Shown here piece by piece: positions 8,209 through 17,482 of a stretch of DNA of 64,000 nt. Location: NCBI RefSeq assembly GCF_021300615.1, contig NZ_JAJTMY010000001.1, positions 443,095 to 507,094 on the forward strand. Direction: 5' to 3'. The first letter of the stretch is position 1; every line of letters starts with the position of its first letter. The stretch is from Helicobacter anatolicus (GTDB taxonomy: Bacteria > Campylobacterota > Campylobacteria > Campylobacterales > Helicobacteraceae). A program made the position numbers and the translations under genes. The notes beneath the pieces were generated by a model. It ran no database searches. It was given only the letters and a program-made list of their open reading frames with translations, and was not told the origin of the DNA.

Positions 8209-11200
8209 ATCAATGGATTAAGTATTGTTTAAAAAATCCTGTTGGGGTTTTTGTTGCAGCAATATTTTTGCTTTTGTTTGGTTTAATGGCTTTGCAAAAA
8301 ATGCCTTACCAGCTTTTGCCACAAGTGGTGCGCCCTGTTGTGAGTATTTATACTTCATGGAGTGGTGCAACGCCTTATGAAATTGAAAAAGAAATTACAG
8401 AAAAACAAGAAAAATATCTCAAAAATATCCCCAATCTTTTGAGTATTACTTCAACTTCAAAACAAGGAATGGCAATCATTACCTTAGAATTTGATGTGGA
8501 TGTAAATTTGCAAAATATGCTTTTGAATGTGACTTCAAGGCTTGAAGAGGTGAGAGGCTATCCTACAGATGCATCTAAGCCTATTGTCAAAATGACGGGT
8601 GAAAATGTTCCAATTTCTGTGTATTTATTTGCTAAGACTTTATATCCAAGTGATGATATTGATACTTATAAAAACTTTATTAGCGATGAGATTATTAAAT
8701 ATTATGAGCGTATTGATGGAGTAGGGGAAGTTTATGTTAGCGGAGGGAGAAAAAAGCAAATTTTCATCACATTAGATACACAAAAACTTGCATTTTTTCA
8801 CATAGGAATTGATGATGTGATTGCAAGTATCAAAAAGCAAAATGTTAATATTTCTGCAGGAAGTATGAATTTTTCACAACGCAGTTATAGAATTACAACA
8901 ACAGGGGAATATGCAAGTTTAGATTCTATTAGAGATACGGTGATAAAAACACTCAATCATAAAAATATTTTACTTCGAGATGTAGGGAGTGTTTCTGAGG
9001 GCTATGAGCAAATTTCTAGTTATCATTTGCATAATAATAGTAAAGTGATTTCTATACAGATTCGTCCGACTGCACAAGCCAATATTTTGGATCTTACAAA
9101 CAGAGTTGAAGAACTCACACAAAAACTTAATCAAAATTTTTTAGAAAAGCGTGGAATTGTGATTGAGTGGGGGAGGGATCAAAGACAATATATTCAAACT
9201 TCTATTAATCTTGTTAAGCAAAATATTTTGATAGGTATTATGCTTTCTACCCTTGTTTTATTGATATTTTTGCGAAATATTATGTCCTTAGTAGTGATTA
9301 CTTTGGTGATTCCGTTAAGTATTATTGGCTCTTTTATTGTGTTAGAGATTTTTGATCGTACGCTAAATGTGGTTTTACTCGCAGGAGTTTCTTTTGCAAT
9401 TAGTATGATTATTGATAGTGCAATTGTTGTATTAGAAAATATTTTGCGTCACACTAAAAAGGAACAAAGTCTTTTTCAAGCTTGTTTGAAGGGGACAAGA
9501 GAGGTTGTGGGGGCATTATTAGCATCTAGTATTACAACTATTGCTATTTTTATTCCTATTATTTTTTTAAAAGGTGATGCGGGAAAATTATTTATTGATA
9601 TTGCAATGGCTGCAAGTAGTTCGATTGGTATTTCTTTTTTTGTTTGTATTTTTATTATTCCGACATTTTTATATGTACTTTTAAAATACAAAAAACCTCA
9701 AAGAAAAACTTATAAAACCACAGGGTATCTTGATAATTTTTTTGTTAGCATGGGAGAGAAGATTGCTACATGGATTATGAAGGGTGTGCAATTTTGTGTA
9801 AAAAATACTTGGCGACAGATTGCAAGTATTGTAATTTTTGTGGGAATGTGCGGAGTATTTAGTTTTATTGCATTTCCCAAAACAGATTATCTTCCCAAAG
9901 GGAATCAAAATTTTATCATTGCTTATTTGAGTGTGCCACCAGGGCTTTCATTGGGGGAAAAGCAGCGTATTGTAAAGATGCTTCAAGCAGATTTTGAACC
10001 TTATTTATCAAAAAATCAAAAAAATACTACTCATAGCGAAGTACCATTAATTAAGGATTTTTTCATTAGTGCAGGGGATAGTTTGTATTTTTATCTTGTT
10101 GCAGAAAATCCTAATAGAATCAAAGAGTTAATGGAATATGCTCAAGAAAGTATTGATACTATTCCTAATGTAAGCGGTGTAGTATTGCAGCAAGAAGTCT
10201 TTAGTGGGGCATTGAGTTCAAGTATTGATATTAATATCACAGGGGATAATTTAGATTCTTTAAGTAGGAGTGCAGGAAAAATTATTGCAGCTATTAAGGA
10301 GGTGTTACCAAATCTTAATATTAGAGTGGTGCCCTCTTTAGAATTAAATAATCAAGAAATCAATCTCTATCCTGATTCTAGGAATCTTGCATTAAATGGT
10401 TTAAATGCACAAAGTTTTGGAACGATTGTAGAAGTGCTTTTGAAGGGTAAGAAAGTGGGAGAATATCGTAATGAAGGGAAGAGTCTTGATATTATCTTGG
10501 ATACTAAAGGAGTGTTTAGAGGAAGGGAAGAGAGTTCCCCAGAAGATATTTTATATTCTCAAATTTATACTTCAAATGGGAGTGTAGTTTCTGTAGGATC
10601 TCTTGCTAGAGTAGAAAATGAATTTGGTGTTTCAAATATCAGACATTTTGAGCAAAAGAGAAATCTATTATTAATTTTGAATGTTAAGGATTCTATGCCA
10701 ATTGAAAAGGTTACAGAAATTTTACAAGAAAAAGTAGTCAATCCTATTTTAAAGGACGATGAAAATGACATTGTTTTATCTGGAGGTGCAGGGAAGCTAC
10801 AAGCGTTAAAAGTAGAATTGTTTGATGGTTTTGTGTTGGCAATTTTAATTACTTATTTGATTTTATGTGCATTATATGGGAATTTTTTATATCCTTTTAT
10901 TATTATTTTGACAATCCCGCTGGCTACAACAGGAGGATTGATGGGGTTATTTTTGGTGGATAAATTTATTGCAAAACAGAATCTAGATGTGTTGACAATG
11001 TTTGGCTTTATTATTTTAGTGGGTAGTGTGGTAAATAATGCAATTTTGATTGTTTATCAAACTTTAATCAATCAAAATACCTATCATATGTCTATTAAAG
11101 AATCTGTGCTTGATGCGACAAAAACACGATTAGTGCCTATTTATATGAGTATGTTAACTAGTGTATTGGCACTAATTCCTCTTGTGCTTTTTGCTGGAAA

Positions 11201-11321
11201 TGGGAGTGAGATTTACAGAGGTCTTGGAGCGGTATTAATTGGTGGAATTGTTTTTTCTACACTTATTACAGTTCTGATTATTCCTGCTTTATTATTGCTT
11301 TGTTTAAGGGATAAAAAATGA
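8205..11321 (+). CDS. RND-family multidrug efflux pump, inner-membrane transporter
   Basis: Proton-driven RND transporter of the HAE type, 1038 residues, with twelve expected TM segments and two large periplasmic loops in the AcrB layout (TM1 about 10-30, TM2-6 about 335-495, TM7 about 545, TM8-12 about 850-1030). TM4 reads ISMIIDSAIVVLEN: the first AcrB aspartate (D407) is kept and the second is Ser. TM10 reads SVVNNAILIV, with Asn at the AcrB K940 position. Such VDN/VNN variants occur in related RND groups. The GTG start overlaps the adaptor stop by four bases. Substrate cannot be read from sequence. Confidence 0.92.
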   Translation: MNQWIKYCLKNPVGVFVAAIFLLLFGLMALQKMPYQLLPQVVRPVVSIYTSWSGATPYEIEKEITEKQEKYLKNIPNLLSITSTSKQGMAIITLEFDVDVNLQNMLLNVTSRLEEVRGYPTDASKPIVKMTGENVPISVYLFAKTLYPSDDIDTYKNFISDEIIKYYERIDGVGEVYVSGGRKKQIFITLDTQKLAFFHIGIDDVIASIKKQNVNISAGSMNFSQRSYRITTTGEYASLDSIRDTVIKTLNHKNILLRDVGSVSEGYEQISSYHLHNNSKVISIQIRPTAQANILDLTNRVEELTQKLNQNFLEKRGIVIEWGRDQRQYIQTSINLVKQNILIGIMLSTLVLLIFLRNIMSLVVITLVIPLSIIGSFIVLEIFDRTLNVVLLAGVSFAISMIIDSAIVVLENILRHTKKEQSLFQACLKGTREVVGALLASSITTIAIFIPIIFLKGDAGKLFIDIAMAASSSIGISFFVCIFIIPTFLYVLLKYKKPQRKTYKTTGYLDNFFVSMGEKIATWIMKGVQFCVKNTWRQIASIVIFVGMCGVFSFIAFPKTDYLPKGNQNFIIAYLSVPPGLSLGEKQRIVKMLQADFEPYLSKNQKNTTHSEVPLIKDFFISAGDSLYFYLVAENPNRIKELMEYAQESIDTIPNVSGVVLQQEVFSGALSSSIDINITGDNLDSLSRSAGKIIAAIKEVLPNLNIRVVPSLELNNQEINLYPDSRNLALNGLNAQSFGTIVEVLLKGKKVGEYRNEGKSLDIILDTKGVFRGREESSPEDILYSQIYTSNGSVVSVGSLARVENEFGVSNIRHFEQKRNLLLILNVKDSMPIEKVTEILQEKVVNPILKDDENDIVLSGGAGKLQALKVELFDGFVLAILITYLILCALYGNFLYPFIIILTIPLATTGGLMGLFLVDKFIAKQNLDVLTMFGFIILVGSVVNNAILIVYQTLINQNTYHMSIKESVLDATKTRLVPIYMSMLTSVLALIPLVLFAGNGSEIYRGLGAVLIGGIVFSTLITVLIIPALLLLCLRDKK

Positions 11322-12550
11322 AAATTTTTGTTTTTGTTTTATTTTTTTGTTTTGTAAATGCATTGAGTATAGATGAAGCAGTTATGATTGCACTACAAAA
11401 AAGTGATTTTATTGCTACGCAAGAAGGTTTAAAAAAACAAGGTGAATATCTTAAAAAAGCAAAATACTCTGCACTGATGCCAGCATTTGATGGGGGTTAT
11501 AGTTTTAGTTATAACGTTCCAGGTAAGAGTAGTGATTATTATTTAAATGCGTTTCATCTTAAATTTTCTTATAATTTATTTAATGGCTTGAAAGATTATT
11601 ATGCAATTAAGGATTCTAAAGAAGAAGTAAAGCGTTTGGATTATGCACTTAGTGATTCTGTATTTAATGTTGTGCTTAAGACAAAAAGTGCTTATATCCA
11701 TGCCTTACAGTCTAAAATTTTACTTGAAATTTTAAAAACAAGAAAGAAAAATCTCGAAATACAAAGAACAAAAGCGCAGCAATTTGTTTTTCAGGGAATC
11801 CGTGCAAAAAATGAATCATTAAGTATGGATATTTTGTTGTCAAACACATTGATTAGTATTAAAAATGCTGAGTTGAATATTGATTATCAATTAAAAACTT
11901 TAGAGCAATTATTAAAAATTCCTGTACATTTGGAAGAATTAAAAGATATAGAAATTGATACAGAAATCGTGTTAAATGAGGAGGAGATTTTTTCCCAAGT
12001 TTTAGAGAGAAATACACAATATTTAAATTTATTATCTTTGTTAGATTCTGCAAAATTGCAACATAAAATCAGTTATAGTAATTTTCTTCCTAAGCTTGAT
12101 TTATCTGGGATAAAATATTGGTATATAGATGGTGGAAGTAGCATCGTTTCTACTAGCTATGGATTACAAAGCCAATTGCGTTTGAATTTAAGTTGGAATT
12201 TTTTTAATGGACTTAGTGATGGTTATAAATATCAAGCCTCGCGTGTATATATTTTATCTTTGCAAAATAAGATTAAGGCTTTGAAAAGAGAATTAAAAAT
12301 TAAACTTCAAGATTATTTCAAACGTCTAAATCTTTCTAAAGAACAATATACAATTAATAAAGATTCTTTGAATAAAGCAGAGGAAAATTATAAAATTACA
12401 AATAATCGTTATGCACAAGGAATAGGTACTTATACCGAACTAATTGATGCAGAATTATTGTTAAATACAGCGCGTACAAATATTGCACAAGCAAAATATG
12501 ATATTGCACTTATTTTGGCAGAGTTGGATTATTTTATTTGTCGTCCTTAA
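11318..12550 (+). CDS. TolC-like outer-membrane efflux channel
   Basis: Outer-membrane channel of the OEP family that completes the tripartite pump. An N-terminal signal peptide (about residues 1-15, ending VNA) precedes two repeated halves with long helical stretches and barrel strands, such as FSYNLFNGLKDYY (about 84-96) and LSWNFFNGLSDGYKY (about 288-302). This internal duplication is the TolC signature. Length is 410 residues, slightly short for the family. It is the last gene of the operon, with ATG overlapping the pump stop by four bases. H. pylori hefA precedes its pump genes, whereas here the channel gene comes last. Confidence 0.9.
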   Translation: MKIFVFVLFFCFVNALSIDEAVMIALQKSDFIATQEGLKKQGEYLKKAKYSALMPAFDGGYSFSYNVPGKSSDYYLNAFHLKFSYNLFNGLKDYYAIKDSKEEVKRLDYALSDSVFNVVLKTKSAYIHALQSKILLEILKTRKKNLEIQRTKAQQFVFQGIRAKNESLSMDILLSNTLISIKNAELNIDYQLKTLEQLLKIPVHLEELKDIEIDTEIVLNEEEIFSQVLERNTQYLNLLSLLDSAKLQHKISYSNFLPKLDLSGIKYWYIDGGSSIVSTSYGLQSQLRLNLSWNFFNGLSDGYKYQASRVYILSLQNKIKALKRELKIKLQDYFKRLNLSKEQYTINKDSLNKAEENYKITNNRYAQGIGTYTELIDAELLLNTARTNIAQAKYDIALILAELDYFICRP

Positions 12551-12621
12551 TTTATTTTTTAAAAATCTTTTTTTCTTTAAAAAATTTTTTAATTTTAAAA
12601 TTTTTTTTAATATAATTATAA

Positions 12622-12637
12622 GAATAATTATTATAAT
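12622..12637 (+). promoter_or_regulatory. Fur box over the -10 element of the TonB-receptor promoter
   Basis: Positions 12622-12636 match 12 of the 14 fixed bases of the Helicobacter Fur consensus TAATAATnATTATTA. They overlap a perfect TATAAT at 12632-12637, 54 bases upstream of the receptor ATG. An operator over the -10 is the standard layout for iron-dependent repression. The box call comes from consensus matching by eye in very AT-rich DNA, where partial matches arise by chance. Confidence 0.62.
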
Positions 12638-12690
12638 ATAAACTAAAATTATCTTAGTGAGATTTTTTTAAAAAATAGTTAAGGAAAGTT

Positions 12691-14814
12691 ATGAAAAAAA
12701 AGTTTTTTTGTTCAATTGTTGGTGCTTGTTTATTATTGGCCGAGGATAGTGTGGTGTTGCAAGATATTACTACGCAAGATGAAGCAATTATTGATGGCGC
12801 AAGTTATAAGAGTGAGGATATTGTTAATAATCCTGGATCAAGATCTGTGCTTAGTAACAAGCAATTAAAACAATCTGGACATGTTACTATTGATGCTGCG
12901 TTACAGGAAGTTCCTGGTGTGCAAGTAAGAGAGTATTCTGGAACGGGTGTTTTACCAAAGTTGCAATTTAGAGGTTTTGGTGGCGCAGGAAACGGGCATA
13001 CAAATACAGGATTGATTTTACTAGATGGTAATAATGTTTATGGTGGTCCTTATAGTAATATTGAACTTGCAATTTTTCCAACAACTTTTCAGATGGTAGA
13101 GCGTATCGATGTGATTAAAGGTGGAGCAAGCGTGCAGTATGGTCCAAACACTTTTAGTAGTGTGATCAATATAATTAGTAAGGAAATTCCAAAAGAATGG
13201 GAAAATGAAATTTCTGAGAGAATTACATTTTGGGGCAAAGATACAGGTCAGCCTTTTAATAGCAAAATTGGCCTTGCAAACAATATGCTTTTTGATACTT
13301 TTTTAAGAAGTGGAGGGATGATTGGCGAGCACTTTGGGATTCAAGCACAAGCTAATATTATTGGAGGACAAAGTTTTAGAGAAAATAGCGATACTAGTGT
13401 GCAAAATTATAAACTTGATGCAATTTATAAAATTAATGCAAATCATGTGTTTAAGGGATTTTATCAATATTATTACTTTAAGGCAAATGATCCAGGATCA
13501 TTAGGAACAAAAGATTATTATAATAATCGATTTCAAAACCTTCGTCCAAATCAATATAATAGTGGTATAGCTAAGCGCATGGGTGTGAGTTATAATTGGT
13601 TTTTTGGAAGTGGCGAAAAATTTGATGGAGATTTTAGTTTGAATTATTATTTCCATGATGCGACAAGAAATTTTGTAATTGATCAAGGCAGATATAATCA
13701 AGTTACAAATGGTAGTGCTCTAACAGGTGATATTATAATAGATAATTTAAGACGATTTGTAGTTAATACTTTTGAACCAAAGGCAAATTTTAGAATTACA
13801 ACAGGATCTGTGAAACAAAATATTGTTGTAGGTGCAAGATATACAGGTGAAGATTTGTATTATAGCACTTATCATAATGGTGTTATGCAACCAAAGACTA
13901 CAAAAGGCACAAATTATTACAATAATTTTTGGGCATTTTATATCAGTGATGAGATTAAATTTTTTGATGAAAAATTAAGCATTAATCCGGGTTTGCGTTA
14001 TGAGTTATTAAATCCTGGGTATAGTAATATAAAAGATGGCGTGAGCAATGGAATAGTAAGAGAGACTTCTCATCAATTTAATCCGGCAGTTAGTATTACC
14101 TATAAACCGATTAAAGATTTGGTGTTTTATGCAAACTATCAAAAAAGCTTCTTACCACCACAAACAGGTGATATTACAGGCACAAGCTTTGAGGTAACAA
14201 CAACTTTTCAAAATACAGAAGTAGGAGCAAGATATTTTCTCAATCCTTATGTAAGCTTTAATGCTACATATTTTGCAATTTTTGCAGATAATTATCGCAT
14301 TGGAAGGTTTGCACAAGGTTTATATGGAGTATCTGCACTTTCTCAAGGCGTGGAGTTAGAGACTTATATCACACCTGTGCGTGGATTAAATATTCACCTT
14401 GCATATAGTTTTACTGATGCAAGAGTAGCAAATCATAAAACAGAAGAAATTCATGGTAAATTCTTGCCTTATGTTTCTCCACATCAATTTAGCTTTGACG
14501 CAACTTATGATATTCCAAAATTTGCAACTTTAGGTATTTCTGGATATTATTATGCAAAAAGTTATTCAGATATTATGAACACTAAAGAAGAAAGCATGGA
14601 TGGTAAAAAGGGTCAATTACCAGATTATTTTGTATTTAATGCACAGATTTCAAGAACGCTATGGAAACATGGAAAACAGAGAATTGACGGATCTCTAGGG
14701 ATTAATAATCTTTTTAATGCAAAATATTATTTTAGAGGAATTGGAACTAGCCCTGCTGGTAGACAGCCTGCACCAGGTCGTTCTGTAACTTGCTATGTGA
14801 GCTATAAATTTTAA
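12691..14814 (+). CDS. TonB-dependent outer-membrane receptor, FecA-like
   Basis: Outer-membrane gated channel for energised uptake, most likely of ferric dicitrate or another ferric chelate. A signal peptide (about residues 1-17) is followed by SVVLQDI, a possible TonB box. The plug domain (about 45-165) contains LQEVPGVQVRE, LQFRGFGG, ILLDGNNVYGGPY and VIKGGASVQYGP. A 22-strand barrel ends in CYVSYKF with the C-terminal aromatic residue. The plug motifs, especially GGASVQYGP, most resemble FecA. The extra FecA signalling domain is absent, so this is a non-transducing receptor. AAGGA precedes the ATG, and the Fur box above suggests iron repression. The substrate assignment is tentative. Confidence 0.9.
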   Translation: MKKKFFCSIVGACLLLAEDSVVLQDITTQDEAIIDGASYKSEDIVNNPGSRSVLSNKQLKQSGHVTIDAALQEVPGVQVREYSGTGVLPKLQFRGFGGAGNGHTNTGLILLDGNNVYGGPYSNIELAIFPTTFQMVERIDVIKGGASVQYGPNTFSSVINIISKEIPKEWENEISERITFWGKDTGQPFNSKIGLANNMLFDTFLRSGGMIGEHFGIQAQANIIGGQSFRENSDTSVQNYKLDAIYKINANHVFKGFYQYYYFKANDPGSLGTKDYYNNRFQNLRPNQYNSGIAKRMGVSYNWFFGSGEKFDGDFSLNYYFHDATRNFVIDQGRYNQVTNGSALTGDIIIDNLRRFVVNTFEPKANFRITTGSVKQNIVVGARYTGEDLYYSTYHNGVMQPKTTKGTNYYNNFWAFYISDEIKFFDEKLSINPGLRYELLNPGYSNIKDGVSNGIVRETSHQFNPAVSITYKPIKDLVFYANYQKSFLPPQTGDITGTSFEVTTTFQNTEVGARYFLNPYVSFNATYFAIFADNYRIGRFAQGLYGVSALSQGVELETYITPVRGLNIHLAYSFTDARVANHKTEEIHGKFLPYVSPHQFSFDATYDIPKFATLGISGYYYAKSYSDIMNTKEESMDGKKGQLPDYFVFNAQISRTLWKHGKQRIDGSLGINNLFNAKYYFRGIGTSPAGRQPAPGRSVTCYVSYKF

Positions 14815-14845
14815 AAATATAAAAGTTGAAGAATGGAGCTTGAGT

Positions 14846-14920
14846 ATGAAGGCTCTATTCTCTCTATTCTCTCTATTCTCTCTATTCTCTCTATTCTCTC
14901 TATTCTCTCTATTCTCTTAA
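14846..14920 (+). other. Possible 24-codon ORF MKA(LFS)7 built on the 9-bp repeat
   Basis: ATG at 14846 is preceded by GGAG with a seven-base spacer. It opens a frame reading Met-Lys-Ala, then seven Leu-Phe-Ser triplets, then TAA directly after the array. The product would look like a bare signal-peptide core with no mature part. A longer overlapping frame from ATG 14833 (about 64 codons with SIL repeats) also exists. There is no homology or other evidence that either is translated, so this may be chance or the remnant of a surface-protein gene. Confidence 0.2.
14853..14917 (+). repeat. Seven tandem copies of a 9-bp unit (CTCTATTCT)
   Basis: Seven perfect copies of CTCTATTCT run from 14853 to 14915, with a two-base partial copy after. 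They lie 39 bases past the TonB-receptor stop and before convergent hisS. All three plus-strand frames are open across it, as expected for a 9-base unit: they read (LFS)n, (SIL)n and (YSL)n. The array is the type prone to slipped-strand copy-number change. Confidence 0.95.
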
Positions 14921-15021
14921 ATGTATTTTATATGGATTTTAGATTTTTTTATGGTGATATATTGTGCGGCAATAAATATAACTTTAGATTTATAACAAAA
15001 GTTTTTAATCGATATTTTGAT

Positions 15022-15042
15022 CTTTAGGTTTAAGGCCTAAAG
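15022..15042. terminator. Hairpin between convergent TonB receptor and hisS
   Basis: CTTTAGG at 15022-15028 pairs perfectly with CCTAAAG at 15036-15042 across a seven-base loop, eight bases from the hisS stop. No long T-tract follows on either strand, so efficiency as a terminator is doubtful. Confidence 0.35.
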
Positions 15043-15049
15043 AGAATAA

Positions 15050-16375
15050 TTAATGGGTTTTGATAATTTCTAGGGCTTTTAAGAATCCTAGATGTTCAAG
15101 TTGCATACCCGTTGTCATGTTTTTTAGTGTAATAGCTTTATTTTTGTACTCTTCCTCACCAATAATGATGGTAAATTCATGCCCTTTTTGATCTGCATAG
15201 CTTAATTGTTTTTTTAATTTTGTTACTTCAGGATAGATTTCTGTGTTAACTCCACTGCGTCTAAAAGATTCTGCAAGACGATGAGCAAATGGCAAAAATT
15301 CTTCTTTGGTGCAGATTAATAATATTCTAGCTGTGGTGGACTTGTTATCTAATAATCCTAAATCTTGCAGCCCAACAAGCAATCTATCAAGCCCAATTGA
15401 AGCGCCAACCCCACTCATATTTTCTTTTGAAAAAGTTTTGGTAAGATTGTCATATCTACCTCCGGAACATACACTGCCTAGGGATTTTAGTCTGGTTAAT
15501 GTGGTTTCATAAACAATGCCTGTATAATAACCTAATCCTCTTGCGATAGAAAAATTAATACGATAAGAATCATGACTCATTTCCAATTCTTCTAAAATCT
15601 TATACATATTTTCAAGATCCTCAATTCCTTTTTTTAGATCAGCATTCCATTCCTTCATGGGAGCAATTTCTTTAAAAAATTCTTCTTTATGTTGTGTTTG
15701 TTTAATGTTTGTAGTTTGTAATAATCCTTCAATTTTTTTATCTGATAAATTAAGATTTTCTTTAAGTTCATTTTTCACACCATCAATACCAATTTTTTCA
15801 ATCTTATCAATAATTCGCAAGGTATTTTGAATGTCTTCTTCATTTATGATTCCAAAATACTGGCAGATTCCATTTAAAATACTTCTATGATTAAGCCAGA
15901 TAATAAAATCTTCAACTCCAAGGCTTAACATAGATGCATAAATTACCTGAATAATTTCTGCATCACAGGCAATAGAATTGCTCCCAATAAAGTCAAAATC
16001 ACATTGTGTAAATTCTCTATAACGTCCTTTTTGTGCACGTTCTCCTCTAAAAACATTTCCGACTACATAGCGCTTAAAAGGTAGGGGGAGTTCGTTTTTG
16101 TATTGAGAAATAAAGCGTGCTAAAGGTACAGTCTGGTCAAAACGCAATGCTACATCTCGTCCACCATGATCTTGAAAGCGATAAAGTTCTTTTTGTATTT
16201 CTTCACTACCTTGTTTTACGAGGATTTCTGCATATTCTAAATGCGGGGTTTCTATAGGGGTGAAGCCAAAACTTTCAAAAACTTGTGTGACTTTTTTTAG
16301 TAGTTTTTCTTTCGCAATAGCTTCTTTGGGTAGTCGGTCTTTAAAACCGCTTAACGTGCGTGGTGTAATTAACAT
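15050..16375 (-). CDS. hisS: Histidyl-tRNA synthetase
   Basis: Class II aminoacyl-tRNA synthetase charging tRNA-His. Motif 2 is seen as [20 protein letters not shown] (about residues 110-129). The histidine-specific motif [13 protein letters not shown] lies near residue 290, followed by GGRYDNL, and motif 3 as GASIGLDRL (about 332-340). A C-terminal anticodon-binding domain fills about residues 350-441. Length 441 is slightly longer than the usual 420-430. It is transcribed alone, divergent from waaF. A TATAAT at 16427-16422 on the minus strand is a plausible -10. Confidence 0.96.
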   Translation of the reverse strand: MLITPRTLSGFKDRLPKEAIAKEKLLKKVTQVFESFGFTPIETPHLEYAEILVKQGSEEIQKELYRFQDHGGRDVALRFDQTVPLARFISQYKNELPLPFKRYVVGNVFRGERAQKGRYREFTQCDFDFIGSNSIACDAEIIQVIYASMLSLGVEDFIIWLNHRSILNGICQYFGIINEEDIQNTLRIIDKIEKIGIDGVKNELKENLNLSDKKIEGLLQTTNIKQTQHKEEFFKEIAPMKEWNADLKKGIEDLENMYKILEELEMSHDSYRINFSIARGLGYYTGIVYETTLTRLKSLGSVCSGGRYDNLTKTFSKENMSGVGASIGLDRLLVGLQDLGLLDNKSTTARILLICTKEEFLPFAHRLAESFRRSGVNTEIYPEVTKLKKQLSYADQKGHEFTIIIGEEEYKNKAITLKNMTTGMQLEHLGFLKALEIIKTH

Positions 16376-16465
16376 ATGAACTCCAAAATATAATTTTTAT
16401 TTTACAAATTTTTTATGTATTATTATAACAATAAAATAAAAAAGAACTATGTTAAAAGATAGACG

Positions 16466-17482
16466 ATGAAGATTTTGATTAGACTGCCTAATTGGTTAGG
16501 TGATGGAGTGATGCTAACTCCTATATTTGAAATTCTTAAGCATTATTATAAAGATGCAGTTTTTATTTTGGTAGGTCCACAAGGAGTGTGCGATCTTTTT
16601 ACGCGTGATGAGCGAGTAAAAAAAGTTTTTGTCGATCATACAAAAGAAGCTAAAAATCGCCTTTTTGCGACTTATAAATTCGCAAGAGAAATTGGAAAAT
16701 GTGATATAGCTATTACTTTTACGAATCACTTTTATTCAGCTTTTTTGCTTTTTGCAACAAGGAGTCCCATAAGGGTGGGTTTTAATGGATTTCTACGTAA
16801 TTTTTTACTAAATTGTAGTGTGAAGAAAAAAAAGGTGACACATCAGGTTTTGAGCTATGCGCAAATTTTAGAGGGTTTGGGGATAAATGAGAGGGTTGGA
16901 GGGCTTAATCTTATTTATCAAAAAAAGATTCTACAACATGGTTCTGAAAAAAGAAAAAATATTGGTATTGCCGCGGGTGCTGCATTTGGTAGTGCAAAAG
17001 CATGGTTGCCAGAATATTTTGCTCAAATTGTGGAATATGTGATTGTGCAAGGGCATAGAGTGTTTCTTTTTGGTGCATCACAAGATGTTGTACTTAATCA
17101 AAAAATTATAAAAATGGTCAAGGAAAATGCCAAGAATCAGGATTTTTCAAATTTATTTGATTTGAGTGCAAAAACCTCAGTGTCTGAGCTTGTAGATTAT
17201 ATTGCATCATTAGATTTATTTATTGGTAATGATAGTGGAGCGGGACATATTGCTGTGGGGTGCAATACACCAGCGATTATACTTTTTGGACCTACTCATC
17301 CTACTTATTGCTTGCCTTGGCAGATGAAGAATTGTATTGTGATTAATAAACATCTTTCTTGTGCACCTTGTCAAAAAAGAGAATGTCCTTTGGGGCATCA
17401 TCGATGCATGAAGGATCTTAAGCCAGAAGAAGTGATTTTGGCAATTGAAAAACAATTAAAAAAGGAAGAATTTGCAAATTAA
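16466..17482 (+). CDS. waaF: ADP-heptose:LPS heptosyltransferase II
   Basis: GT9-family enzyme that adds the second heptose to the LPS inner core at the cytoplasmic face of the inner membrane. The N-terminus has LPNWLGDGVMLTP (about residues 6-18), very typical of WaaF. The C-terminal donor-binding half has GNDSGAGHIAVGCNTPAIILFGPTHP (from about 254), where the D-S-G-x-x-H segment contacts ADP-heptose. Length is 338 residues. The ATG is preceded by a weak ribosome site. The downstream flavin-reductase-like gene starts 11 bases inside its 3' end, so the two are probably co-transcribed although their functions look unrelated. Confidence 0.92.
   Translation: MKILIRLPNWLGDGVMLTPIFEILKHYYKDAVFILVGPQGVCDLFTRDERVKKVFVDHTKEAKNRLFATYKFAREIGKCDIAITFTNHFYSAFLLFATRSPIRVGFNGFLRNFLLNCSVKKKKVTHQVLSYAQILEGLGINERVGGLNLIYQKKILQHGSEKRKNIGIAAGAAFGSAKAWLPEYFAQIVEYVIVQGHRVFLFGASQDVVLNQKIIKMVKENAKNQDFSNLFDLSAKTSVSELVDYIASLDLFIGNDSGAGHIAVGCNTPAIILFGPTHPTYCLPWQMKNCIVINKHLSCAPCQKRECPLGHHRCMKDLKPEEVILAIEKQLKKEEFAN

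Noticed and set aside
14833-15027. 64-codon plus-strand frame containing SIL repeats
   Set aside because: Open only because the 9-bp repeat has no stop in any plus-strand frame. The rest lacks coding features and it shares the region with the better-placed ATG at 14846.
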